Shown piece by piece: positions 11,793-25,063 of a stretch of DNA of 64,000 bases. This stretch comes from Phoronis australis (taxonomy: Eukaryota; Phoronida; Phoronidae), in the NCBI GenBank assembly GCA_002633005.1, contig NMRA01000012.1, positions 1,328,730 through 1,392,729 of the forward strand, written 5' to 3'. The position numbers and the translations under genes are program-made. The notes under the pieces are model-generated. The model searched no databases. It was not told where the DNA came from and worked only from the letters and a program-made list of their open reading frames with translations. Every line of letters starts with the position of its first letter. The first letter of the stretch is position 1.

Positions 11793-14700
11793 AAAGTTCA
11801 GTTGCATTTCACAAATGTTTCATCAAAGTTGCACAATTTGGAGACAAAGACCCCTTTGCATCACTTTTCGCAAAGTTCATTTTTGAAAAAGCCGCACAGA
11901 CATTTCCATGAGACAACTCCAACGCCAACATTTGGGGTTTTGTTACCCCAACGCCTCAGCGGACATAAGCCAGACTGCAACTAACCTGTCCTTATTAATT
12001 CACAAATTAGTGCTCGTGACTTTGCCCATTTGCTAATTTCTCTTGTAATGCATTGATTTTAAAATTTCAGAGACTGCTATTTATTTTTCAATTTTAAAAA
12101 GTCATGTTGGTCGTTTTGCCTTACTTAGTGTTTGGTTTTTGACTTTGAAACTCGTACTCTAAAAAGGCGGTGCGTTGGTTTATGACCGCAATATCCATTC
12201 AGCCAAGCTCATGAATAGCGACTAGCTCACTTCAATCTGTGATGGCACTATCAAGTCTTTGATGTGCCGAGGAATTCGCTGGATAATTTGGGGTAAAGGG
12301 TGCACGCTTTCTCATCCACCTGTGTGGAAATCCTGTTAGTGTAAGATTTGCTTAACACTAAAGTATTTTTTTAAAGAGGCTTTGCAAGTTGGTGAGAACC
12401 GTGTCGTTAAGGAATGGGTTTCCAAAGACTATTGGTTCCGTTTTGAGTCACAACTAATGCTTTACCATTTTAGGTTGTTGACCATTGGTGCCATCAGACA
12501 ATATTTATCAACAAAATTGTGGGCATTTACAACAATATTACAAGACTTAGGAAATGAAACTGAAACTTAGTAAATTTTGAGCGAAATGGATGAGGTTTTA
12601 CCACTGGGTTGTTTTCTTGCATTCTCTAATCCGTGGCTGTATGAAGTGTCAGTTTTATTACTGTTTGAGTGCGGAAGTCATTGAGGCTTGAAGGAAGCTT
12701 GTCTTCTTGTTTGTACTACAATGGTGCAAGTTGACAACGGTTTGTACCGTCTTGGTTGGTGCAATGATCACGCCTGTACAGGACAATCAATAAGGTTATA
12801 TAAGTTACTGTGAAAAACTGCCGGATCTCAATGTACTCATCCTGGGAAGGACATTGTGTCAAAAGGCATTTTCCCACCAAGTTAAATCCTCTGGTATACA
12901 TATAAACTGTGATCTTGAGCTTTGGTACGTAACCCAAAGTCCTTACCTAATGATCCCATTGTCTATAAAGTTATAACGAGGTAGCACTCTAAATACAATT
13001 TTTAAATACCTGTATTTTATAATGTGAATAGCCATGCATATGTTCAGACAGTAGCTGCTATGAATTGTTCATTTATAGCTGTGAAATGGTGAATACCGCA
13101 TCACAACTTGTGCTGTTGTTGACAGAAACATCTGCTGACAACTCCCCTATTCCTCCAATGTTGAGTATTTCCACGGTGTCGACGTGTCTTGGTTTCGCAC
13201 TTAAATTCACCTGTTAACTGCAAAGTCCCATTGCAAATTTAACTTCAATCCAAGGGTGACTTCCCACTGACCCGTACTCCCCTGAGTACCGAACTGTGGC
13301 CATTGATCGGAAAAGGCCATATAAGAGGCGCATTATTAATACTTGCACAGTGATGTACAACAACTGTTGTTTCATTATCAGGGTCAACAGTGTATTGCTA
13401 CTGATTACTGGGGTCCTTAGAGTTGGGCAAAGAGTGGGGCTCAATAGATTGGGTTTCCAATTTTTTGTGTTGATGGAAACAAGGTTAGTCTTTAACTGCC
13501 GTGATGATAATGATTAGGTGAATTTCAGTAGCAGCGTAGACTTAAAATGCAGTGTTTGTTTTTCTGTGGTTCAATTTTGCTGCCCTTTCGTAATGTGTTT
13601 CTTAATTTTTTAGGCACGAGGGTTTGCAGTTGGCTAGAAACCGTTTTTAAGATATTTCCGAAACATTGATTTATATTAAAATATCAAGGGTTCTTCCACG
13701 TGTTCAGTTTGTCACGATTCAAGTTCATAATTTATGCAAGATAAAGTGTGATTTGAATATTTATGGGCAGTTCCTGCATGCAGGTTGTACAAATAATTTC
13801 CACAATCTGTCTCAATGCTTTGTATTACGCTAATATGCAAACCGATAGTTTAACATGGCTTTCAGCCTCAATTTAGTAATGTAGCTAATTTTTCTTATAT
13901 TAAAACATAATTGGTCTTTAATTGTTGTCACCTCAATTAGGCAGTGTTGAGTGAGTCATCCGATGTCCCCAGCTCCTTCCGCATGTCACCTCACATCCAG
14001 TCAAGGTGCGGCCATGTGAGATATCCATTCTGACGCTGATGACTGCTGGGATTTTGTTTGGCTTGAAAATGGAAACCATGATTGCCTGTTTCGAGCCGGC
14101 AAACCAGATGGTCAGCAGTGCCCTGCTATTGTTATTGAACTGGTCGTGCACTTTTTCTACAAGCTAATTGATATCAACTTAATAAAGTGCCAATAGATTG
14201 TCAATGGGCGCGCGTGCCGCGCGTAGCCGAACTGGAACATTATCCCGACTATCGTATTACTCTTCTCTGGTAAGGTAGTATGTTGTGTGATGGTAGTAGT
14301 ATCTGTGTAATAGAACTGAATTACTCCATGTTGTGATGGCGGGCTGTGTTACCCATTGGCTGGGAATGTACCACTATAATTATCCACACATGCTCCACTG
14401 AAGCCACACAGTTCTGTCCCCTGCTCTCAGAACATAATGCTTGTAGATTTCAGGTAGGTAGCATCACGAGGTCTTTACCTTGGGCTGTTTTTCGTTCGAA
14501 TAAGCTGAGTTTAATTTACATTTAGGTTTTCCGCAAAAGTGCAATTATTTAGATTTTGACATGTCCTTGTAGAATAATTAGTATTGCCATGGGATTGACT
14601 TAATATACTTCTTGTTCACTTATAATTATAATAAGTTAAAAATGTTCAAGTACAACAAGGTGCGAAATGTGATTTAGTTCAAATTATTGAACGACTAGTC

Positions 14701-16161
14701 TCTTGCTTTGTTATTGAAAGATCTATTGGAATTCACATTCAGCTTGTTTTTCAAATTTGTCTGAATCATTAGTTACCCTAGTGTCGTCATCTTTGAGACT
14801 TGGGAAGTTGGAATTGTGCTCATGGAAACTATTGGCTTTAATTTCTTAATTAATGTTTTGGACACTTGCTTGAATAGATTGACTTTTTGTGGTGGTGTCG
14901 AATTTTATCTGTTGTTTCTCGAAATTAAGGTTTGATTTTTAAAACATGCTTTCAAGATGGAGTATTTGGATAATACTCTAGGGGGGAAATTCTTCGTTTA
15001 TTAGTGTTGTAAACACATCAAAATCTAAACAAATCTCCAAAAAGGTATGTTGTGGTCCATGAAATTTTATTGTTATCGTTATCATTATTATTATGAAATG
15101 TGATTGAGTGTTGTCTAAAATTATACCCAATGGATTTTATCGGAAAAAATTCTCATTTCTGAAATCAATATTTGTTCCTTTTTCCTGATATGTGTGACCA
15201 CTGTATCATGCATTGAGGATTGTTTACATCTAATAGTTGGCCAGGAATTGTTTGTAGTTTTGATATTATTAATACACCAATGTGTGTTGATAATATTAAT
15301 ATATTTCAACCAGAAACAACAAAACATTTCACGCCCTCTCCTTTTTGTGTGTGACTTATGAAAAATTTTGCTCAAATTAAAATAGCAGCCTGCTCTGCTC
15401 CTTGGTTGAGAAAATATGTTTGAGTAAAAAAATGTTTTCACATGAAATAAATTGGTGTGGCCTTATGTAAACTTCACCATTGTAAAACAATTTCTCAGTT
15501 TATTTTTTGCCAATTCTTCAAGATCACACAAGGCTGTGCAAGACATCGCCACGCCTTACAAGTGAAGCTCCTGGGGCTGGGGTCTAATCTTTATACTCAA
15601 ATTTGAACATTCTTGGCATTTTCTATTCGACTTTTGTGCTAACTCAAGTTGTGTGTCTATTAATCTGTGCTTGAGCACATTATGGTTTATAAATATGCTA
15701 TAAATCTGTATTTCCAAGTTCACCCGTGATGGCTCCTATATTCACGCTTCAAACTCGAGTAAAACCTTGAAATTACGAGTTTCTACTAGAACTTTTAGCC
15801 TTAATGTTAGGGTCATCAAGTACAAACTAGTTGACCTCGTAAGCCATTTTGTACTTGAGCATAGAGTAAAAGTCATTTATCTTGAGTTTAATGCCAAAAA
15901 TAATTTTGAGATGGAGTAAAATGATTGGACCCTGAGCCCAGGTCTGACAAGCTTTCAGTAGCAAGTATCTTGTGTTACTGACTGGACTCCTGATTTACTG
16001 TTAGTTCTGTAAGCAAGATTCTCCCTTAGCAAAAATGTAAACATATGACACCCTGTGTTTTTACATTATAATCTTCCTTCCTGCTAATTCGCAGAAACAA
16101 CACTTCAATTACACAGTATTTTCACTTGCTGAGCGTCATTTCTACAGCAAAAGAATAGAAA
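11793..16161. other. No gene seen; one weak repeat fragment
   Basis: ORFs are short and unlike any family. Around 13198-13260, words such as CTGTTAACTGCAAAGT and TTTAACTTCAATCCAAGG loosely echo the interior of the 7567-8335 element. Confidence 0.45.
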
Positions 16162-16385
16162 TACGGCAACATCTCATCAATTTAGGATACAATATGATGG
16201 ACAAGCGGAATTTTGTTTTCTCATTTTTTCCATGAAACACATGTTGCATCAAACTAATGCTTTTCCGTCTTCAAGTTCTGTATCACAGCTACCATTAGTC
16301 AACATTTTGAAAAATTGTTCGCATTCACAATGTTAGGGTCACTTGAATTTTGTTCTTGTCTGAATTTGGTGAAGTTTTACTGTTA
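16162..16385 (+). mobile_element. TIR miniature element, family 1, copy B
   Basis: The left end TACGGCAACATCTCATCAAT leads into TTTAGGATACAATATGATGG. The right end is GAATTTGGTGAAGTTTTACT. Same family as copy E. Confidence 0.7.
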
Positions 16386-18172
16386 GTACAATAGCATTAT
16401 GATATTCCAATCATTGTGAATTGGAAAATAAGTCTACATTTTCAAACATTGCTCAAGATTTTAAACATGTCTCGGAGCTCTTCAAACATGGCTAAAGAAT
16501 TCCAAACATGACTCAGATCTGAATACACATCATAGAGGAAAAGGTTGTTAGGTAATTAGTGATGAGTTGAACTGACCTTGTGTTTTTGGCTGTTGCAAGC
16601 ATGCCGGTACCATGACTGTAATTATCACGGACTTTCTCTTGATAATTAGGTTGTTTTATTAGGTAATAAACTAGGTGAGAAGTGTTACATAGTACTCATG
16701 CCTAATGATGCCGTATAGAGCTGGCAAGGTATTGTTTAACTTGTGACATCCACACGACAGGTGTAAGCTCAAACAATTGTTCCACAATGTCTCCAGATGG
16801 TGGTTCATGGGCTTCAGGAATTGTAATAGCATTTTGTTATTGTTGAAGACTAAACCCTAAAAGTTAGAATTTATGGGTTGTAGGCAATGTGGCTGCCAGG
16901 CAAGTTGGTAGAAACTGGTTCCATACCTGAACACTAGAGGGAGATACTTGTTCAATAGTTTTAGTTGTTGGAAACTTAAGCAAAAACACAATGTCTCTTT
17001 TTTTCTAAGTCTCAAATGTTATGGTGTTTTGTTCTGATGCCTATTTCTGTAACACAAGATACTCGCAAGTGAAAGCAAGTGGGGTCACATGCTTCCCTTA
17101 AAATGCACTATGATATCTCAGAAAGATTGAGCCAAATTCGTAAGAAACTGGCCCTTCTCAACACAATCAGATATGCACCACCTACCATCTTATCTCATGG
17201 AACAGTGACTATTAGGTTTCTGTATTGCCATCTTTCTGTAGTTCAGAGGTTCATGATTTGGCGTTGATTTTACACAATGAATTAGAGGACTGTGGAGGAT
17301 TTAAGGCCGCAGAATTTAGGAAGTTTTATACTTCTGTCCTGCCTTAATGTAAGCTAACACAATACCTTCGAAGTTGACAGCCACTGATAACAGAACGCTG
17401 TACCAGTACATTCTTATGCTATTCATATTGATTAGGCACTGCCATTTGTGTGAATGTTGATTACATTTCTAAGGTTTTGCTGAAGTCATGTGACATAGTT
17501 TCTGCAGTCACATGATTTTTACCAACATGTCTGCTATAAGGCCTATATATAGCACAATAAACACTAGACCTGTCTCCCTAATTCTGAATTAGTAAAATCT
17601 GAGTATACAAATTACTCAACAATAACATTGTTGCGGTAAGGTTGACTCACAGTGCTGGAGGTGCAACCATTTGGCATTATTTATGTTAATTATGCTATTA
17701 ACATATGAAGGAGCCTGTGGTTAAAAAGCTATTTGATTGTTTATTTGAGCTGTTAAGTCTAGTAAGCTTCACTTTAATTTCATTTCAAAAAAATTCTCTA
17801 CATATGAGTAAATCTTTAAAAGTTTTAGGAAATTTCATGCTTGTTTCACTGTAACAATTATGGCTCTTTGTCTGTAATCTTGGCACTGCAGGAGCTAGAT
17901 TTGTTGGGTCAGACTTCTACACAGCAAAAGTGTTAAAGTAAACACTCCAAGCATGTTGAACTTGGGTTTTTGTGGTATGGAGATCAGAAGATCAGTCTTT
18001 ATCTATCCCCAATCTTGCTACCCCTCTGCTGATGCTGGAGGCGAATTTATGAATGACTGTTCCTCTCCTTGCAGCCATTTTTGTTTGGCTTTCGTAGCCA
18101 TGGAGTAGATAGCTTGTCGCAACTGTGGCGCTGACCTTCATGTTAACTGTGGTTAATCACTGATCTGTGATT

Positions 18173-18345
18173 ATTTAAAGGCTCATCTGCCGACTATTGA
18201 GGAGTGAAAATATTTAAAGACTCATATGCCAAGTATTATGGAATGACAATGTATTAAAGGATCAAATGGTGTGTATTGGGAAATAGAAATGTTTAGCAGA
18301 CAAATAGACCATTTTTAAGGTTCTGATGGCAAGTGAAGATGAATG
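18173..18345. repeat. Degenerate tandem repeat, about 40-58-bp spacing, four copies
   Basis: ATTTAAAGGCTCATCTGCC-like starts recur at 18173, 18212, 18253 and 18311 with decreasing similarity. Confidence 0.6.
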
Positions 18346-18662
18346 AAAGTTGTTCAAATCTATGTTGTTAGAATAGTCTTTGTTACATCAGTTCCTCATT
18401 ATTGCCCCTCTATGTTTGCTGGGCAGCCAGGCATGGCACACCGTGTACAGCTAAGTGCATCTGTATCAATCATTTTTGGATTACACGAGTTTTTGTCACT
18501 GTGTGAGCACAAGAAAAAAGCAAATTGTTCAGGTTAAAATACCGTAGGGGAGGTCACAAAATCATAATGGCTAGGTTGTTGTGGGATAAGTGTGTCCCAA
18601 AAAGGAACACTTTACACAGCTTGCTGGTGAAGATTTTTAGGGGCTGAAGGCAAACTTTTTTC

Positions 18663-18970
18663 TGCTGCAGTATTTTCTACACATGTGCTGCATACATGCA
18701 CACATCTACTGCAGTAGACCTACAGTATGCTGCAATACTCAGCACTACAGGTCTGTTACAGTACACAAAATTATGCTGCAGTACACGTCTGCTGCAGTAC
18801 ACCATCTGCTACAGTACAGTTCTGTTGCAGTACACAGGTCTGTTGCAGTACACAGGTCTGTTGCAGTACAGGTCTGTTGCAGTACACGTCTGTTGCAGTA
18901 CACGTCTGCTGCAGTACACTTCTGCTGCAGTACTCGTCTGCTACAGTTTGTATCTTTCATCTGCTGCAGC
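18663..18970. repeat. Minisatellite, 16-18-bp unit rich in CTGCAG
   Basis: Units are of the form TCTGTTGCAGTACACAGG or TCTGCTGCAGTACACG, about 15 copies. Many units contain the palindrome CTGCAG. ORFs of up to 133 codons cover it in several frames, but they are just repeat translations. Confidence 0.9.
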
Positions 18971-20279
18971 ATTCTGAAGGAATCATCTTTGTGCAGTCTG
19001 TCAATATGGCAAGGATCTTTGGTGATTTCTTTTGGTTATTGTGCATTATTTTGAAGCCTAACACTTTGAAGCTACAAATTGATGCTTTGTTGCAAGTTGT
19101 TGGGTGCTGTTTGACTATACATTGTTAGCTTTTTATTTCTTTGTGTATGCTGTAGAATAGACCTGTGACCATGTTCATACCAAAGGTCAGACTGCACCTG
19201 AATCCATGATTAAATTCCCCAGCTCTACTAATCATAGCTTGGGCATGGAGGTTACAAAAAGTCTTAGGTTGTTTTTGTCTGAATGCGTAATTAATTATTG
19301 AAACGCATTGAAACCTATTTGCCTAGCTAGAGAGAACTATCCCTTAGCCATACTGTATAAAGTAGTATTGTGCTGTCTGTGTTTTTTCAGGGCAAGGTGA
19401 AGGAAATTTAGAAAACCGTGGCTCTGGGTCTAATCTGTGCATTAGAAACTTGACTCGAAAATTGACCCATTGTGTGTCACACTTCAAGTAATCTTACAAA
19501 TTTGTACTCAATCATGCAACATTACTGGTTAAATTTTTACGTTGAATCACGTCTTGAGTTTGGAGGTTATATCCTGGACCCACTGATATTTCAGGTGTGG
19601 TAGAAAAAAATTCCTTTTTCTTGGTCAAACTTTTCTTGCTAAGGTACAGTTGTGCTCATTAGTCTTAAAAGACTGATACCTGTGCACCCATAGCCTAGTT
19701 AGCGACCTTGTGTCTGCATATGAGGGTAAATCCAGCTAGTGGCTCCATCTGATGACTTGTTCTGCAACCAGGTGATTTCTATATTACCCTTAACATAAAA
19801 TGATGAGTTTATCAAGCCAACTTATTGAGCTTGATAACAAAGCATCAGGTTTTCTCATTCCATCATCAAAAATCACTTCTAATCTGAGACTAATGTATTA
19901 CTGTAGGTCTAAACAAAGTTAATTTGGTGCATAGCAACTTTAAGAAAACTCTTTCATTTTACTTAAGTGTGCCCATCAGCCGAAAATACTGCTGTGTTGG
20001 CTGTTAAATGTCAGTTGTAAGTTATAGATTACCATTGGAATCATTACTGTGATGAAGGCAAATGTAATTAATTCCATTGTTGAAAAAACGTAAGGAAATG
20101 TAGAGGCTGGTTAATGATTTTGTGGTATTTCACATCATCGTTGAGTCTCTTTAAATCTTGGATCTTAGTTTGTCGTATATTATGAGGGCACAGCATGAGT
20201 CACATCAGAAACACCTCAAATAGTTTAGTGTCTACCAGGTGAGTCTCTTTGAATAATTAACATTCTCCTCTCTGTTTCC

Positions 20280-20307
20280 ATGGCGACTGCCGGCGAGGCT
20301 ACGATAG
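20280..20307 (+). CDS. Possible first coding exon of the ataxin-1 family gene
   Basis: A small GC-richer patch holds an ATG in good context (TTTCCATGG) and nine codons (MATAGEATI) plus one base, before a possible donor GATAG|gtgggt at 20308. The one-base overhang is exactly the phase the 34921 exon needs; G plus GA gives Gly and the frame stays open. This is an inference from phase and context only. The residues do not resemble the conserved vertebrate ataxin-1 N terminus, and chance is a serious alternative. Confidence 0.22.
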
Positions 20308-21733
20308 GTGGGTGTTTTAGGTCACACACTGCACTCTAGGTCTTTGGTGAATGTTGCAACCTGATACATGCGTTGATAGGTCTACCTGAGGATCGTGTGT
20401 ACCTGGTAATTGTGTTTACCTGGGGCTGCATCAGTTGCTAATGATCTGGGAGGTAGTCAACTTAGCCCAGTTCCATTTTTGAACAGATAGTTATACTTTG
20501 AACCGATAATTGAAAAACCATCAGGTTACCTTTGCTCAGGCAATTCAGAAGGTGTTAAATTTAAATGCGACTATTGAAAGGTAGTAATTATGATTGAAAT
20601 TGACGATAACAATCAAATTTGCGTTCAATATAATGCGAAGATGTGTCACTCCAGGTGTTTGTAGTTTTTAAATAGATTCTGTGGTGAAATAAGCATGCCC
20701 TGGCTATTGACACTACAGGGTATGGATCTTCTCACTAAACTTGGTTCATATGAGGTCAATGGAAACTAGCGGCACAATAATGCCTGACATATTCACACCT
20801 CGTCTTCAAAAGAATCTTCTAGGATTTCTTGGAGTAGGATTAGAATGTTAAATCTGCATGCCCCGGGGCTTTGCACTCAGTTGTTCTGCGCGCTACACTT
20901 CTCGTCTTGTTTGTCATGTCGATTTATGCGTACATCTCGATGTGTTTTTTCCAATAATTGCACTGCTATTTTCTGCTTTGATTAGTGACTGTCCATCAAT
21001 AGCCTGGATTTAAAGCGTCTGAGTAAGTACTGCGGCCGAGGCTTATATTCAACCTCCTCTCAGTTTCTGCACTTCTTGTTTGGCCAGATAAAATTGAGAC
21101 ACATCAAATTTTACAACTTGTACTTACGCATCGAGTCAAAAGTTTTAATTTATTAAATTCGTCTGCAGCTGAAGTTGGGTCTTGTGATAATCCAAAAAAA
21201 TGCTTTTTGCCAGCTGATGTTTGTTTTATAGAATGGATGAAAGTGTTGTTGAATACTCATTACTTAATACTGTGGAGTGAATTGAATCATTTCAACTGGA
21301 CTTTCTTGATAAGAATGTCCTCCTAGGTCTTCGAGGACCTCCCATCCCCTTCAAAGGGGAGATGGCACCTGCATCCGGGTATGAGCTATTGCGTTGTGCT
21401 ACACCTGGCAGATACTGTCATTCCAAGCAGATGAAATGTTGAATCTTACCCCACCATGTTTGTTAAGGGAAGGATTGAACACTTCGAAATGTGGCTTCTT
21501 TTACCCCTCTTTTGTGCCAGTGTTCTTCTCTTCTAAGAATCTCAACATTGTCATTATTGAAACTGTGAGCATTGATAAGCCAGGATGGATGAAATCTTTC
21601 AATATTACTTTATACTGGATGTCTTTTACATTTAAATCTTGGGTGTTTTCTTTAACTTGAGACAATCCTTAATGTGAGACTCTTGGGGCAGAGAAATGTT
21701 TGCAAAAACCATGAATTTCAAGAATTTTCTGAC

Positions 21734-21787
21734 ATAATTCAATATTCCAGCCCAACCATCCAGTCACTTCAGTAGTGGCCATTTTGC
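21734..21787 (-). repeat. 52-bp dispersed repeat, copy 2 (reverse)
   Basis: The reverse complement begins GCAAAATGGCCACTACTGAA and ends AATATTGAATTAT, matching 38441-38492. Confidence 0.6.
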
Positions 21788-24700
21788 TAGTCTATGCTTG
21801 TAATTTCTCAAGCTTAAATGCAAAACACTGGCTAAAGCCATTATCTGGCTCCTTCGCAACACAAAGTTGCTCTATGGAATGCAGTTACAAGTTCTGGTGT
21901 TTAAAAATGGGTAGTCGGTTAAACCGTGTGGTTTTGTGTTTGTGTAAATGATTCAGTATGCTCTGTGCTTGTTCAATAATAGTATAGGAATTATATGTTA
22001 TTGTAAAATGATGAAATGTAGAAAAAATATTTGTCATACAATATAATTTTTGGCATACTAACATGTCACAAACATAGCTCTGTGAGAATATTTTGATAGT
22101 AGGAAATTTGTTGAAACCACAATAGTGGTGGCTGTTTTTTACTTTAACGGACTCCCGATCAAATTCTGGTATATTCGTCAGAGCTCAAGAACTTATGTGT
22201 ACATGAGGATCTGCTGCCTAACTGTTCTGATTTAGATAGATGGCGTTCTTTAGACAATTAGTGAATTGCTTTCCTAATAAAACTACTCTGATTGTAAATT
22301 ACAATGTGGAATTCACCTTTTGCCTAACAAGTGTCACTGTCTCAAGTTATGAAACTTAAGTTGAGGAGTTCCATCATGGTAAGCTATTTTTCAGCACAAA
22401 CCTGTATTGATGGTTCCTGCAAAAGTGGAAATAGTCTGATATTTAACGAGCATAGACAGTTTGATGTGACTGTGCGCTTCGTTCTGTTTTCATTTCTATC
22501 AATCTCTTTCTTTAATAAGACTCGTTTAGGCCTGGTTGAGCAGTTGGTGATTGTTTTTTCAAATTAATTACCCGGCCCTAATATTCTTGCGGGCGACCTT
22601 TGTAACCTACTGAACTGACTTGAGATCCTATCAACTTTTCTCTGATTAACCCTATTTGTGATATTATGTCATTTTCTTTTGAGCACAGTTCAAGTGCTGA
22701 CGGCCAATTTCCTCTCTCATTTATTGTTTTTGATGACCTCTGCATTTGAACTGTATTGTTTATGGTATCAGTTGGATGAAGGCCGACATAGTGTGCGTAT
22801 GCGTACTATCAATAGCTATCTACTGCTCTGCTTTATTTTTAATCACCATTTCCTGAGGGTGTTACTACCAGTTTATTCTTCGCTTTGTAATTGGATTTGT
22901 ATCATTGTTACTAGGAACATATTACAAGCTGTATTTCTTCTTATTTTTCTTAATACTATTTAGTTCTCAAAAATGCTTCAAGATCAAATCTAGCATGAAC
23001 TGGAACGGTGTTTTTTTATTTTTTCCGTGCAAATGTATTTCTCAGAAAAAGTTTGACGTAGTTGAGATAAATTTGTCTTAAAGTCAAGGTACTTATGTGT
23101 ATTTGGTGTATATCTACAAAAGAATTTAATAATCTCATCTAATTTGAAGCTGATTTTAGACAAAGAATTGATTTTTAAGTAAGATTTTGGAGAACCACTC
23201 TCCATTAAAAAGAACTTAAGAAATCCTCTCTGTTTGAAGCCAATTAACTGTTAACTAGTTTTTTTTTTGGTAGGTGGAGTAATATACAGTTAGAGGATTT
23301 TAAGCTCCACCTTACTTTGATGTGATTGGCTGTTTGCATTTGATGATTGATAGTCAAACAATTCCCTGGTTGGTAAGTGATCCTATTAGGGTTTGCTGTA
23401 GTCTGAGTTTTTTAATAAAACACTTGCACGCTTTAAATGCCATTATAGGGTTGACAGAAGCAATGAGAAATAGTCTTTGAAGAGCTTTTATTTAATTTCT
23501 CTTTCTCTCATTTGTGGTTTTTTCCAGTTATTACTTTCATGGAAAATATAAAAACCAAACATTTTTTCAATCCGGAGAGCCTTTAGCGATGGCTTTACTA
23601 TGATAGCTTGTTTTACAATGAGTCTAATTTCAACTGTGATTTATTTGTATCCTGCCTTATTTTTTCTTGAACTTAATCGAATTGCACTAAATAAAACCAT
23701 CTCATAATTTTCTCACAACAACGTCTCCATAAAAAGATGACATAAAAAGACGACAGGAGTGCCTTGTCGCAGGAAGAAATTTTGTTTGAAGTTGAGACGA
23801 GTAGTTAGACTCTGTTATTGCCCACTGGATTTCCATAGATTTGATTCGCTGCTGCCAAGTGCTACGAAGAATCGGTTCCAAATGCTGTGCATTAAACAAT
23901 CAGATCACTGAGCAAGATACTTGTCTCAAAGGACTCCCTGTACATTTCCATAGGAGCTACTTACTTTAAAATAAGATAACGTGCGTGTTGCTGGCTCATC
24001 ATTCATATAGTCTAGCGCGAACAGTTGAATCTCTCATTGAGCCCTGTAACCTGGTTCAGATGGTAGTACGGTAGTGGCAGGTTGCAGGAGAGTGGTTACT
24101 GTGTGCCAATTGGTTATCTAATTACCGAGGTTATTGCTAGTTGTTATGATGATGCCAGGAGGAAGACATAGGAAGTGTGTGTTGGATAGGAAGACGGCAA
24201 ATCATTTGGTGTTCTATGGTAAGATGTCTGGGGGATTTGTCAACTATGGCATTTCTTTAATGTTTCTGCAAATGGAATGAACTGATTGTTTTTTGATTTC
24301 AAAATCTATTAAAAAATTGTGTTTGTCAAATTTGGCGATTTTGTTAACTATTGCTGCCCAAAGAGCTTGCCATGGTGGAATTTACTCAATAATTGTTCTC
24401 TTTTACCCTTGATTTTCCTTTCTGGATTTATTTTGATGAGAAACTTGTTGAAGTCTTCTATCGAGTTTGAGTGACAAAGCTATGATCTATCTTATTTTAC
24501 TATTGGTATTTTTTGATTAATATAAAATGTACGAAGTTGTAGTTAAAACTGTACTGTTGTAGAAAAAAGCTTGAATGTTTTTTGTGGTATTATTACCTAT
24601 GCAGTCTCACGCAGTCACCTTAGTAATATTTTATTAAATTCTCTTTGATGTTATAGTGCAGAGACTAGGCATCACTGTAGTTCTTAGGGTGCATTTTTGT

Positions 24701-24951
24701 GGTGCATGACTTCAATTTTAGTTTGTTTTCATTGCAAAATAAAAAGTTTGTTTTTTCCGCAAATAGAAGAAGTGGAGGTAGTTTACTATTCCTAAAATCT
24801 GTAGTAATTAATTTTCTTTGTTGATTTTAAATAATTAAAAATCATCATTACTATTTAACTATTTGTTCTTCTTTTCTCATTTATGCTGTGTTATATTCTA
24901 CCTGTTGTCTAATTGTATCAATTTGATAATGGAATTGGGTCCTTGGCTTAA

Positions 24952-25063
24952 TAGTTATTGTTACTACGCTTTGTAGTTATTGTTACTACGCTTTGTAGTT
25001 ATTGTTACTATGCTTTGTAGTTATTGTTACTATGCTTTGTAGTTATTGTTACTATGCTTTGTA
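24952..25063. repeat. Tandem repeat, 22-bp unit, five copies
   Basis: TAGTTATTGTTACTACGCTTTG repeats with an exact 22-bp period. Copies 3-5 share the change ACG to ATG. Confidence 0.95.

Larger units (their letters stand above)
18971..24951. other. Mostly featureless; holds the possible first exon
   Basis: Apart from the 20280-20307 candidate exon and one 52-bp repeat copy, I see nothing supportable. If that exon is real, everything from 20308 to 34920 is one 14.6-kb intron. Confidence 0.4.

Noticed and set aside
18683-19128. Overlapping 93-133-codon Cys/Tyr/Ser-rich ORFs
   Set aside because: They translate the CTGCAG-type minisatellite in several frames at once.
24952-25063. Five 22-bp repeats as a CRISPR-like array
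   Set aside because: Units are directly contiguous with no unique spacers.
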